Shown here: positions 13,727 through 21,656 of the stretch, piece after piece | Position numbering within the stretch: the first letter of the stretch is position 1 | How the letters are laid out: each line of letters begins with the position of its first letter | Assembly: GCA_910586365.1 (NCBI GenBank) | Contig: CAJUGP010000035.1 | Span: 1-23,697, forward strand | Direction: 5' to 3' | DNA from: an uncultured Christensenella sp. | Lineage (GTDB): Bacteria; Bacillota; Clostridia; Christensenellales; Borkfalkiaceae | Length of the DNA: 23,697 nucleotides | The notes under the pieces: model-generated | The model's database searches: none | The model's input: only the letters and a program-made list of their open reading frames with translations | What the model was told of the DNA's origin: nothing | Made by a program: the position numbers and the translations under genes

Positions 13727-15670
13727 TTATCCTCTTAAACGGGCAAGAAATTCTTCTTCGCCGAGAACGGGTATCCCCGCTTTTTTGGCTTTTTCCAATT
13801 TACTGCCCGCCTTTTCGCCCGCGATCACGAGCGTGGTTTTCGCAGTGACGGCGGATTGCGCCGTGCCGCCCGCTTCCTCGATGCGTTTTTGCGCCTCGTC
13901 GCGCCCCATGGAAGAAAGACTTCCCGTCAGCACGACGTATTCCCCCGCGAACGCGCCGCCCGCGCTGCGCTTCACAAACGGCGTAACGCCCGCTTCTTCG
14001 AGCGCACGCAATTCCCTTTGATTTTCTTCCTTGGCAAAATAGGAAACGATCGCGTTCGCCGTCACCTCGCCCACGTCGTCGACGGCAAGCAATTCCTCGC
14101 GCGTGAGCGCCGCCACCGCGCCGACGCTGCCAAAGGCGGCAAGATCGCGCGCCGCCACCCTGCCCACGCCCTCGATGCCGAGCGCGTATAAAAAGCGGTC
14201 GAGGGGAATATGCTTGCTTTTTTCGATCGCGTCGAGCAGATTGCGGATCTTCTTATCGCGGAAACCCTCCAAGCCGTCGAAGCTCTCCTTCGTCAGCGCG
14301 TACAGCTGCGAAAAGCTGTTTACGCCCCGTTCGTTCAACAAAAGCTCGACCGTCGCTTCGCTCATGCCCTCCACGTCGGCGGCGTTTTTGCTGCAATAAT
14401 GGGTGATCTTCTGCACGATCCGCGGCGGACATGCCGTATTCGGGCAAAACAGATTCGCCCCGACTTCCTTTACCGCACTGTTGCAGAACGGGCAAAAAGC
14501 GGGTTTTTCCACCGTTTCGCCCCCTTCCGCGCCGTCGACCGCGCCCAAAATTTCGGGAATGACTTCGTTGGAGCGGCGCACGAGCACGCGCGCGCCCACT
14601 CTTACGCCCTTACGCGTGAGATCGCCGTAATTGTTGAGCGTCGCACGCCGCACCGTCGCGCCTGCCAGCTCGACGGGTTCGATCTCGGCAAGCGGCGTAA
14701 GCTTGCCCGTTCTGCCCACCTGCCAGCGCACGCGCTCGACGCGCGTTTCCGCCTCTTCCGCCTCGAACTTATAAGCGATCGCCCAACGCGGAAATTTATC
14801 GGTATACCCCATGCGCGCGCGCACGGCGCTATCGTCCGCCTTGATCACCGCGCCGTCGGTCAGCACGTCGATTTTTTTGCGTTCAAGCTCGATCTCGTCC
14901 ACCGCGTCCGCAACGGCTTGAAAGGAAGTATACCGCGCGAAACGGGGAAAGGTCTTAAACCCTTCGCGCCGCAAAAACTCCATGGCTTCGCTCTGCGTGG
15001 CGACGGGCGATTCCGACATATAGTTGATATCGTAAAAATAAATATCGCACCGACGCGCCGCCGTCACCGCGGGATCGAGGTTGCGCACCGCGCCCGCCGC
15101 CGCGTTCCGCGCGTTTTTAAGTTGTTCTTCGGGGTGCTCTTCGTTGTATTTTTGCAGCACGGAAAGCCGCATGACAGCTTCGCCGCGCACCTCTAACGTG
15201 CCCTTATAAGAGATCGTCAGCGGAAAGCTTTTTATGGTAAGCGCCTGCGCCGTAACGTCCTCGCCCTCGACGCCGTTGCCGCGCGTGGACGCCCGCACGA
15301 ACACGCCGTTTTCATAAGTTAAGCAAAGCGTCAAGCCGTCGAACTTATATTCCACCGTGAACGCCGCGTTCTCATCGATCTTTTGCACCCGCGTGCAGAA
15401 CGCGGCAAGCTCGTCGCGCGTGACCGCTTTATCGAGGCTGTAAAGACGGGCGATATGCGTATGCTTTTCAAACCCTTTGAGCGGTTCGCCGCCGACGCGC
15501 CGCGTGGGGGAATCGGGCTGCACGACGCCGCTTTCCCGTTCGAGCGCGCGCAATTCGTCGTACAGTTTATCGTACTCGGCGTCGGGAACCGAAGGATCGT
15601 CGAGCACGTAATATTCATACGCCCATTTGTTGAGTATGTCGATGAGTTCTTGCATTCTGTTTTGCATCAT
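13727..15670 (-). CDS. ligA: NAD-dependent DNA ligase LigA
   Basis: It seals nicks in replication and repair using NAD. The product has 647 residues, slightly short of the usual 660-670. An N-terminal Ia domain (YYVLDDPSVPDAEYDKL) is followed by the adenylation motif KFDG (Lys109), RVGGEPL, the OB fold, a four-cysteine zinc finger (CPFC and CPNTACP), helix-hairpin-helix repeats (ALGIEGVG) and a C-terminal BRCT domain (VVLTGSLSSMGRDEA). Several ATGs lie near the start (codons 1, 2 and 6), with only a short GGTGG before the first, so the exact start is uncertain by a few codons. It lies 23 bases downstream of pcrA, and the pcrA-ligA pair is common in Bacillota. Confidence 0.96.
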   Translation of the reverse strand: MMQNRMQELIDILNKWAYEYYVLDDPSVPDAEYDKLYDELRALERESGVVQPDSPTRRVGGEPLKGFEKHTHIARLYSLDKAVTRDELAAFCTRVQKIDENAAFTVEYKFDGLTLCLTYENGVFVRASTRGNGVEGEDVTAQALTIKSFPLTISYKGTLEVRGEAVMRLSVLQKYNEEHPEEQLKNARNAAAGAVRNLDPAVTAARRCDIYFYDINYMSESPVATQSEAMEFLRREGFKTFPRFARYTSFQAVADAVDEIELERKKIDVLTDGAVIKADDSAVRARMGYTDKFPRWAIAYKFEAEEAETRVERVRWQVGRTGKLTPLAEIEPVELAGATVRRATLNNYGDLTRKGVRVGARVLVRRSNEVIPEILGAVDGAEGGETVEKPAFCPFCNSAVKEVGANLFCPNTACPPRIVQKITHYCSKNAADVEGMSEATVELLLNERGVNSFSQLYALTKESFDGLEGFRDKKIRNLLDAIEKSKHIPLDRFLYALGIEGVGRVAARDLAAFGSVGAVAALTREELLAVDDVGEVTANAIVSYFAKEENQRELRALEEAGVTPFVKRSAGGAFAGEYVVLTGSLSSMGRDEAQKRIEEAGGTAQSAVTAKTTLVIAGEKAGSKLEKAKKAGIPVLGEEEFLARLRG

Positions 15671-15693
15671 TCCACCGTCCCGTAACCAAACCG

Positions 15694-17970
15694 CTATATG
15701 ATTTCGAGCGGCGCGAGCGACGCCGCCAAATCTTTTTTGCCCGCGCTCACGAACTGCACAGTGACGACGACGTTACTCATCGCGCCGCGCAGCGCCACGA
15801 CTTCGCCCTCTCCGAATTTCGCATGTCGCACGCGCATGCCGATCTCGAACGCCGGCACTTCCTTTTTGGGTTGCGCCGCGCTTAATCCGCGGGGAGCGGG
15901 CTGCGAGGGCTTCGCCTTGCCCGCGCCGAACGTTTTATAAGCGCCGTCGTCCTTGCGGTAATCGCCCGTTTTAACGGCGGCGCCGTTGCTGCGGAAGCCG
16001 CCGCCGTAGCCGTATCCGCGCGCGTATCCGCCGCCGTTGTAACCGAACCCGACGCTGATCCTGCGTTCCGCGGGAAGATCGAGCAGATCCTTCAATTCTT
16101 CCACGAATTCCGAACGCATGGAAGGTTCGCGCTTTCCGTATAAGTAACGGCTCTTCGAGCGCGTGAGATACAGCCGTTCGCGCGCCCGCGTGATCGCCAC
16201 GTACATGAGCCGCCGTTCTTCTTCGAGCGCCTCTTCGTTATCGATCGCGCGCGATATGGGCATAAGATTTTCTTCCAACCCCACGAGGAACACGCACTTG
16301 TATTCCAAACCCTTTACGGCGTGAATGGTGGCGAGCGTTACGTAATCGCCGTCGTCCATGTCGTCGGTATCCGAATAAAGCGTGATCTGCTGCAGGTATT
16401 CGGAAAGCGAAACCGCGCCGTTCATGCGCACGTGTTCGTCCACCGAGTTGATAAATTCGTCGAGGTTGGCGCGTTTGGCGATGCCCTCGTCGGTGCCGTC
16501 GTCGTACGCGTCGTACAGCCCCGAGCTTTTCACGATATGCGCGGTGAGCTGATCGACGCTTTCCTCCTGCGCCGCAATCACGAGCGATTTGATGTAATCG
16601 CCGAAATTTTTGAGTTTTTCTTTCACGCCCGCCGTGAAGGGCAAAAGCGCGCTGTCGAGCACGGCGTCGTAAAGCGAAAGGTCCTCTTTCCCCGCGTAAT
16701 CGAGCAGCGTTTGCACCGTTTTTTCGCCGATGCCGCGGCGCGGCACGTTGATGATGCGCATGACAGCCTCGCTGTCGAACGGGTTGGCGCACACGCGCAA
16801 ATATGCCAAAATATCTTTGATTTCCTTGCGTTCGTAGAACTTGAACCCGCCGAACACTTTATAGGGAATGCCGTATTTGGTAAATTCCTGCTCGTATGAA
16901 CGGGTCAGCGCGTTGACGCGCATGAGCACGGCGAAATCGGAATAGCGCAGCCCGAAGCGGCGCAGCTCCGCAATGCAGCGCGCGCAGTAAAGCGCCTCGC
17001 CCGCTTCCTCTTCCGCCTCGTAAAACACGGGCTTGCTGCCGTCGTCGCCGTCCGTCCAAAGCGTTTTTCCCTTTCGGTTGCGGTTGTGCGCGATCGAAGC
17101 GTTTGCAAGCTGCAAAATCGCCTTGGTGGAACGGTAATTGCGCTCCAACTTATAGAGCTTCATTTTGGGATAATATTTTTCAAAATGAAGAATATGCCCG
17201 ATCTCCGCGCCGCGCCAACCGTAAATAGACTGATCGTCGTCGCCCACCACGAACAAATTGCCGTGACGGGTCGAGAGCAGGCGCACGATCTCGAACTGCA
17301 CCGCGTTGGTATCCTGAAACTCGTCCACGTGGATATAACGGAACTTGCCCGCATAAAAATCGAGCGCGTCTTTGTCCTGCGCGAGCAAATCCTTCGCGCG
17401 AATCAAAAGATCGTCGAAATCGAGCGCGTTGTTTTGCCGTAAATGCGCGTCGTACTTGCGGTAAACGTCCATCGCCTGTTCCACGTTGCGTTCTCTGCCG
17501 TGGCGCGCGAGATAGGCGTCGGCGTCAAGCCCCTGCATCTTCGCCTCGCTGATATGGTACTTCACCCCTTTGAGCAAGCCGTCCTCATCCTCGAAGCCGC
17601 ATTCCTTGAACGCCTGCTTTATGACCGCCGAACGCTCCTGTTCGGAATAGATCGAAAAATTAGGCGAAAGCCCCGCCTTGTCGGCAAACGCGCGCAACAT
17701 GCGCACGCACATGGAGTGAATGGTGCAAACCCACATGCGCGCGATATCGCACACGGCGTCGAGCCGTTCCTTCATCTCGTTCGCCGCTTTGTTCGTAAAC
17801 GTGATCGCAAGCACGTTTTCGGGCGCAACGCCCTTTTCCGCCACGAGATAGGAAATCCGCGAGGTCAGAACGCGCGTTTTTCCGCTGCCCGCCCCCGCAA
17901 GCACCAACACCGCGCCCTCGGTATCGAGCACGGGCTTCAACTGTTCCTCATTTAATTCCGATATGTTCAT
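15694..17970 (-). CDS. pcrA: ATP-dependent DNA helicase PcrA (UvrD family)
   Basis: This SF1A 3'-5' helicase acts in DNA repair and in clearing replication-transcription conflicts. The 758 residues have Walker A AGAGSGKT (25-32), TFTNKAANEM, VDEFQDTN, VGDDDQSIYGWRGA, the TIHAVKGLEY motif and VAITRARERLY. A glycine, tyrosine and arginine-rich stretch (FGYNGGGYARGYGYGGGFR) forms an unusual linker before the C-terminal Tudor-like domain (GMRVRHAKFGEGEV) that in PcrA binds RNA polymerase. I start at the ATG; a GTG one codon earlier is possible. No Shine-Dalgarno precedes it, and a -10 box ends only 9 bases before the ATG, suggesting a leaderless mRNA. Confidence 0.95.
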   Translation of the reverse strand: MNISELNEEQLKPVLDTEGAVLVLAGAGSGKTRVLTSRISYLVAEKGVAPENVLAITFTNKAANEMKERLDAVCDIARMWVCTIHSMCVRMLRAFADKAGLSPNFSIYSEQERSAVIKQAFKECGFEDEDGLLKGVKYHISEAKMQGLDADAYLARHGRERNVEQAMDVYRKYDAHLRQNNALDFDDLLIRAKDLLAQDKDALDFYAGKFRYIHVDEFQDTNAVQFEIVRLLSTRHGNLFVVGDDDQSIYGWRGAEIGHILHFEKYYPKMKLYKLERNYRSTKAILQLANASIAHNRNRKGKTLWTDGDDGSKPVFYEAEEEAGEALYCARCIAELRRFGLRYSDFAVLMRVNALTRSYEQEFTKYGIPYKVFGGFKFYERKEIKDILAYLRVCANPFDSEAVMRIINVPRRGIGEKTVQTLLDYAGKEDLSLYDAVLDSALLPFTAGVKEKLKNFGDYIKSLVIAAQEESVDQLTAHIVKSSGLYDAYDDGTDEGIAKRANLDEFINSVDEHVRMNGAVSLSEYLQQITLYSDTDDMDDGDYVTLATIHAVKGLEYKCVFLVGLEENLMPISRAIDNEEALEEERRLMYVAITRARERLYLTRSKSRYLYGKREPSMRSEFVEELKDLLDLPAERRISVGFGYNGGGYARGYGYGGGFRSNGAAVKTGDYRKDDGAYKTFGAGKAKPSQPAPRGLSAAQPKKEVPAFEIGMRVRHAKFGEGEVVALRGAMSNVVVTVQFVSAGKKDLAASLAPLEII

Positions 17971-17974
17971 CACC

Positions 17975-17989
17975 GTGATATTATATCAC
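17975..17989. promoter_or_regulatory. Palindrome over the pcrA -10 box
   Basis: GTGATAT and ATATCAC form a perfect 7-base inverted repeat around a single central base, and TATAAT lies within it. It may be an operator for a repressor of the pcrA-ligA pair, or a chance result of an AT-rich -10 region. It does not resemble the SOS LexA box of Bacillota. Confidence 0.5.
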
Positions 17990-18008
17990 AGAAGGAGAAA
18001 AACCGCAA
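17980..18008 (-). promoter_or_regulatory. Promoter of pcrA-ligA
   Basis: TTGCGG (18003-18008) and perfect TATAAT (17980-17985) are spaced by 17 bases. Transcription would begin about at the pcrA start codon. Confidence 0.7.
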
Positions 18009-18024
18009 GGCTTTGAAGGGCGGC

Positions 18025-18052
18025 AAAGAAAAAGCCGAAAGGCTTTTTCTTT
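18025..18052 (-). terminator. Terminator after the 130-residue protein gene
   Basis: A perfect 12-base stem (18025-18036 with 18041-18052) has a TTTC tetraloop on the minus strand, and the descending arm is T-rich. It starts at the stop codon of the upstream gene and sits just before the pcrA promoter. Confidence 0.75.
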
Positions 18053-18444
18053 CAGCGTTTTCCCTTTAACTCGTATTCGTATTCGCGCTTGAACCGTTCC
18101 AACGCGCGCAGGTATTTTTCCGAAAGCTCGAGCGTATAACGCTGCCGTTCGGCATAGGAAAGGGTCATGTAATATTCCCTGTCTGTCAGTCTGCCGATCG
18201 CGTCGCTCACCTCGCCGTCCTTCAAGAGCATTTCTTTCACGCGCAGATAAAATTCGTCGGGCGATTCGCCGCGGACGCGCGTCGTCACCTTTTCCGCAAA
18301 ATAGCGCTCCATTTTACTCTCGCTGATGCCCTGCTCGCGCGCAAAATCACGGCTTACGTCCAAATCTCTTTCGCACTGCTCCCAAAAACCTTTTTTCATG
18401 CGTGATTTTGCCTCTTTTGCAAGCGATTTCAATGTGCGCTCCAT
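18052..18444 (-). CDS. Uncharacterised charged helical protein
   Basis: I do not recognise this 130-residue protein. It is rich in Lys, Arg, Glu and Asp and appears almost wholly alpha-helical, with no membrane segment, signal peptide, cysteine cluster or nucleotide-binding motif. The C-terminal third (ERQRYTLELSEKYLRALERFKREYEYEL) could form a coiled coil. The middle (FYLRVKEMLLKDGEVSDAIGRLTDREYYMTLSYAERQ) has the amphipathic periodicity of a helical bundle. AAGGA is about 11 bases before the ATG. It stands alone between two terminators, so it is a single transcription unit. Usual codon composition and a good ribosome binding site support it being real. Confidence 0.75.
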   Translation of the reverse strand: MERTLKSLAKEAKSRMKKGFWEQCERDLDVSRDFAREQGISESKMERYFAEKVTTRVRGESPDEFYLRVKEMLLKDGEVSDAIGRLTDREYYMTLSYAERQRYTLELSEKYLRALERFKREYEYELKGKR

Positions 18445-18510
18445 AATTTATAAATCCTTTTTTTCTTTTATAAAGCGTGTTCCGCCCTGCTTTTCGACAT
18501 TTTTTGCAAG

Positions 18511-18541
18511 AAAAAACCGTAACGTTGCGTTACGGTTTTTT
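18511..18541 (-). terminator. Terminator after rpsU
   Basis: A perfect 14-base inverted repeat (18511-18524 and 18528-18541) has a 3-base loop; the core CCGTAACG/CGTTACGG is flanked by A6 and T6 runs. It begins three bases past the rpsU stop and would work in both directions. Confidence 0.92.
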
Positions 18542-18543
18542 GG

Positions 18544-18720
18544 TTAATTTCTGCTTCTTTTACGCGCTGCTTCGGCTTTCTTTCTCTTCTTCACGGAAGG
18601 CTTTTCGTAAAACTCTTTCTTGCGAAGATCGCCGATAATGCCGTCGCGCGAGCACTTTCTCTTAAAACGGCGCAGTGCGCTTTCGAGATTCTCGTTATCA
18701 CCGACACGAATCGTAGACAT
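18544..18720 (-). CDS. rpsU: 30S ribosomal protein S21
   Basis: This 58-residue ribosomal protein of the small-subunit platform helps mRNA selection. It starts MSTIRVGDNENLESALRRFKR and continues through GIIGDLRKKEFYEKPSVKRK-like sequence to a basic tail, exactly the S21 pattern. GGAGG lies about 14 bases before the ATG, somewhat far, with an A-rich spacer. It is a single-gene unit with its own strong promoter and terminator. In many Bacillota rpsU is followed by yqeY, which is absent here. Confidence 0.97.
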   Translation of the reverse strand: MSTIRVGDNENLESALRRFKRKCSRDGIIGDLRKKEFYEKPSVKKRKKAEAARKRSRN

Positions 18721-18766
18721 CTTTTTTCAACCCTCCTCCGCCGCAGCACTTATTTCGTACCGTGCC

Positions 18767-18795
18767 ATTATACCAAACGCCCGTACGCTTGTCAA
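18767..18795 (-). promoter_or_regulatory. Perfect SigA promoter of rpsU
   Basis: Consensus TTGACA (18790-18795) and TATAAT (18767-18772) have a 17-base spacer. The TGA inside TTGACA is the stop codon of the regulator gene upstream, so the promoter overlaps the end of that coding sequence. This strength fits a ribosomal protein gene. Confidence 0.95.
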
Positions 18796-19772
18796 TTTTT
18801 TTCGGGTTGATTTTCCAAGATTTCCCGAATATTTTCGGGGATTTTTCCGCCCGCCGCCTGTTTGTAAATAAATTTGCACACGATGCCTTCGTCGTAATCC
18901 CCGAAGCCTTTTCCGAACAGCGTGAATCCGCCCACGTGCGCGCTGTCGTCATGCACGGCGATGCGGAACTTCAAGCGCTTGGCGGGCGTGATGTCAAGAT
19001 CTGCAAGCGTGACGTCCGACGTCTTGATCCCGCCGATAAAGCAGCCTTCGGAATTGATGACGATGGTCACTTTTTTGCCGTACTGCCCCAAGCTGCCGAA
19101 CCACCAATCGGGCGACTGCGTGCCCGAACGGTCGTTATATTCGCCCTTGCTCATGTAGCTGCCCAATTCCAACCCGTTGATGCTGAAAAAGATATCGCTG
19201 GGATAATAGGCGGCGTAGCCCGGCGCTTCCGAAGCAATTTCAAGCGAAAACTGCATTTCGATAAGCTGTTCGTCTCCTTCGGTGCAGAAGTTGGGCACGA
19301 GGTATTCCACATACCCGTGCGCCAGCCACAAAAGTCCCGCGTTGATGCGTTCGGGGTAGGTGAAGCAAGCGGGATCGTCGAACCTGCCGATCACCTTTTC
19401 CTTCGTGGCAAGACCGCAGGTGGGAAACGCCTCGAAATCGGTGTAGTGCCCGATCTCGATATGCGAGGATTCCGTTCTCCCCTCGGTTTGCAGACGGCTC
19501 GCAAAATCGATCATGATCTTATCGGTGGAAAGCGAGCAAAGCTTTTGCGTGCCGTGTGCGCCCGACGAGGTGGTGATCTCGACCAGCCCCGCGGCGTGCA
19601 ATTTTTTGATATGCGCGGTGATCGCGCCGTTGGAAAGATTGAACCGCTTTGCAAAATGCGCCAAATGTAATTCGCCCGATTGCAATATCTCGTCTAAAAT
19701 GCCCAAACGGATATCACTGTCGAGCGCCTCGTAAATCAGTTTCCCCTGCTTAAAATCCTTCAAGTAAATCAC
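18792..19772 (-). CDS. Winged-helix (ArsR-type) transcriptional regulator with large C-terminal domain
   Basis: The 326-residue product has an ArsR-like winged helix-turn-helix at about 15-85 (LHLAHFAKRFNLSNGAITAHIKKLHAAGLV). A conserved C-terminal part (about 165-320) has segments such as EIASEAPGY, PSDIFFSING, SPDWWFGSLGQYG, VTLADLDI and HVGGFTLFGKGFGDYDE. This layout is known in Clostridia and Paenibacillus as ArsR-family regulators; the C-terminal part looks beta-rich and may bind a sugar-type ligand, which is inference. No metal-binding cysteine motif is seen. I choose the GTG because AAGAGG is 7 bases upstream; an upstream ATG falls in the promoter -10 box. It is monocistronic, between the pgm terminator and rpsU. 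The target is unknown. Confidence 0.85.
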   Translation of the reverse strand: MIYLKDFKQGKLIYEALDSDIRLGILDEILQSGELHLAHFAKRFNLSNGAITAHIKKLHAAGLVEITTSSGAHGTQKLCSLSTDKIMIDFASRLQTEGRTESSHIEIGHYTDFEAFPTCGLATKEKVIGRFDDPACFTYPERINAGLLWLAHGYVEYLVPNFCTEGDEQLIEMQFSLEIASEAPGYAAYYPSDIFFSINGLELGSYMSKGEYNDRSGTQSPDWWFGSLGQYGKKVTIVINSEGCFIGGIKTSDVTLADLDITPAKRLKFRIAVHDDSAHVGGFTLFGKGFGDYDEGIVCKFIYKQAAGGKIPENIREILENQPEKN

Positions 19773-19818
19773 AAAAGAACCTCTTAAAACCTTTTGAGCG
19801 CACAAAGCCCTCGACATT

Positions 19819-19846
19819 ATTTTACACGATTTTCAAAAAAAGTCAA
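19819..19846 (-). promoter_or_regulatory. Promoter of the winged-helix regulator
   Basis: TTGACT (19841-19846) and TAAAAT (19819-19824) are separated by 16 bases, in an AT-rich region about 45 bases before the GTG start. The 10-base palindrome ACAAGCTTGT (19846-19855) abuts the -35 and could be an autoregulatory operator. Confidence 0.7.
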
Positions 19847-19892
19847 CAAGCTTGTGAAAAAAATATTTAATTATTTTAGATAAATATTAATT

Positions 19893-19926
19893 AAAATAAA
19901 AAACTCCCGCAAGCGGGAGTTTTTTT
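19893..19926 (-). terminator. Terminator after the phosphoglucomutase gene
   Basis: ACTCCCGC pairs perfectly with GCGGGAGT (19903-19910 and 19913-19920), followed by a T-rich run on the minus strand and flanked by A and T runs that make it bidirectional. It starts immediately after the stop codon. Confidence 0.93.
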
Positions 19927-21638
19927 CACTTCAACGATTGCAACAACTGTTCCGCCGACTTCTTGGCGTTTTCCAGCGCCGCCTGCGCCGATTTTTCGTC
20001 TTTTTCTTTGATCGAATAATAAATTTTGAGCTTCGGCTCCGTTCCCGAAGGACGCACGCACACGAACGAACCGCCTTCCAATTCGTAATACACGCAGTTG
20101 CATTTGGGAATATCGAGCGGCTCCTCTTTGCCCTCCGCCGTTCTGCGCACCGATGCCGAATAATCGCGCACCGCCCGCACCGCGAACGGTCCGATTTTAT
20201 CGACCCGCACCGTTTTGAGTGCGTCGACCACGGCGTTCATCTCCTTCATGGCGTTCAGCCCCGCATATTGCACGGATACGTTTTTATCGAGCACGTAACC
20301 GTATTTTTTATAAATTTCCTGCAATCTCGCATACACCGTTTTGCCGATATACGCATAATAACAAACCATTTCGGCGCAGAGCATGGAAGCCACAACGGCG
20401 TCTTTATCGCGCGCGTGCGTGCCGCGCAGATAACCGCACGATTCCTCGAACCCGAATACAAATTCGTGTTTTCCGTTTTGCTCCCACTCCTTGATCTTTT
20501 CCCCGATGAATTTGAACCCGACGGGCGTTTCGTACAGCGCGACGCCGAACTCGTCGCAAATCGCCTTCGCCATGCCCGTCGTAACGAACGACTTGACGAC
20601 GGCGGCGTTTTGCGGCAGGTTTCCCTCTTCTTTCAAGCGGGTGAGAATATAATCGAGCAGCAGAATGCCGACCTGATTGCCCGAAAGCGCGACGAAGTCG
20701 CCCTTTTCGTCTTTCACCGCAACGCCGAGGCGGTCGCTGTCGGGATCGGTGCCGAACACCACGTCGGCGGCGATTTCGTTTGCAAGAGCGATCCCCATCG
20801 AAAGCGTTTCCTTAAATTCGGGATTGGGCACGGCGACGGTGGAAAAGTCCGCGTCCTCCGCCGTCTGTTCCTTGACTACCGTTACGTTGATACCGAGCCG
20901 TTTCAAAATCGCCGTTACGGGAACGTACCCCGATCCGTGCACGGGCGTATATACGAGCTTCAAGTTTTTACCGCATTGCTTTACCGCCTCTTCGGAAAGC
21001 GTGAGCTTTTCGAGCGCGGCAAGATAGGTTTCGTCCACCTCTTTCGGAACGGGCACGATATTGGCGTTTTGTTCGCCCGTCACGCCCAAATAATCGACGA
21101 TCTTTTCGATAAACCCGACGACGATCGCCGTCGCCTCGGGCGACATCTGCGCGCCGTCCTCGCCGTACACCTTATACCCGTTGTACTCTTTGGGATTGTG
21201 CGACGCCGTGATCATGACGCCCGCCACCGCATGCAGATACCGCACCGCATACGAGAGCATGGGAACGGGGTGCACCTGATCGAACAAATAGGCTTTGATG
21301 CCGTTTTCCGCCAGAACCTGCGCCGTTTTCTCGGCAAACAGACGCGAATTACGGCGCGTATCGTACGAAACGGCCACACCGCGCGCCATCGCATCCTGCC
21401 CGAGCGTTTTTACGTATTCCGCAAGACCGCGGCTCGCGCGCATCACCGTGCGCACGTTCATCATGTTTTTGCCGCACCCGATAATGCCGCGCATGCCCGC
21501 CGTGCCGAATTCCAGCTCGCCGCCGAAACGGTATTCGAGTTCTTTTTCGTTCTCTCTTAACGCTTGCAGTTCGGTTTTTTCCTCTTGCGTCAGACGGCTG
21601 TCGCGCAGCCAGCTTTCGTATTCTTCCCGATAATTCAT
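19926..21638 (-). CDS. Phosphoglucomutase/phosphomannomutase (alpha-D-phosphohexomutase)
   Basis: This enzyme interconverts hexose 1- and 6-phosphates, most likely glucose (PgcA-like), feeding cell-wall, glycolipid or glycogen precursors. The 570 residues match the long Bacillota phosphoglucomutase group. The four active-site loops are clear: phosphoserine loop TASHNP (Ser146), metal loop DPDSDR (298-303), sugar loop GFEESCGY (396-403) and phosphate loop RPSGTEPK near the C-terminus. I start at the ATG giving MNYREEY because GGGGTG is 6-7 bases upstream; a GTG three codons earlier overlaps that site. It is 18 bases downstream of the second membrane protein gene, so it is likely co-transcribed with the membrane pair. 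Confidence 0.94.
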   Translation of the reverse strand: MNYREEYESWLRDSRLTQEEKTELQALRENEKELEYRFGGELEFGTAGMRGIIGCGKNMMNVRTVMRASRGLAEYVKTLGQDAMARGVAVSYDTRRNSRLFAEKTAQVLAENGIKAYLFDQVHPVPMLSYAVRYLHAVAGVMITASHNPKEYNGYKVYGEDGAQMSPEATAIVVGFIEKIVDYLGVTGEQNANIVPVPKEVDETYLAALEKLTLSEEAVKQCGKNLKLVYTPVHGSGYVPVTAILKRLGINVTVVKEQTAEDADFSTVAVPNPEFKETLSMGIALANEIAADVVFGTDPDSDRLGVAVKDEKGDFVALSGNQVGILLLDYILTRLKEEGNLPQNAAVVKSFVTTGMAKAICDEFGVALYETPVGFKFIGEKIKEWEQNGKHEFVFGFEESCGYLRGTHARDKDAVVASMLCAEMVCYYAYIGKTVYARLQEIYKKYGYVLDKNVSVQYAGLNAMKEMNAVVDALKTVRVDKIGPFAVRAVRDYSASVRRTAEGKEEPLDIPKCNCVYYELEGGSFVCVRPSGTEPKLKIYYSIKEKDEKSAQAALENAKKSAEQLLQSLK

Positions 21639-21656
21639 ATGATTCACCCCGCTGAA

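Noticed and set aside
19773..19817. ATG-initiated longer form of the winged-helix regulator
   Set aside because: That ATG lies at the -10 region of the promoter, upstream of the likely transcript start; the GTG at 19772 has AAGAGG 7 bases before it.
19938..21560. A 540-codon open frame on the plus strand opposite the phosphoglucomutase
   Set aside because: It mirrors the codon structure of a certain gene, has no recognisable domain, and is rich in Arg and His as expected for an antisense shadow of GC-rich coding sequence.
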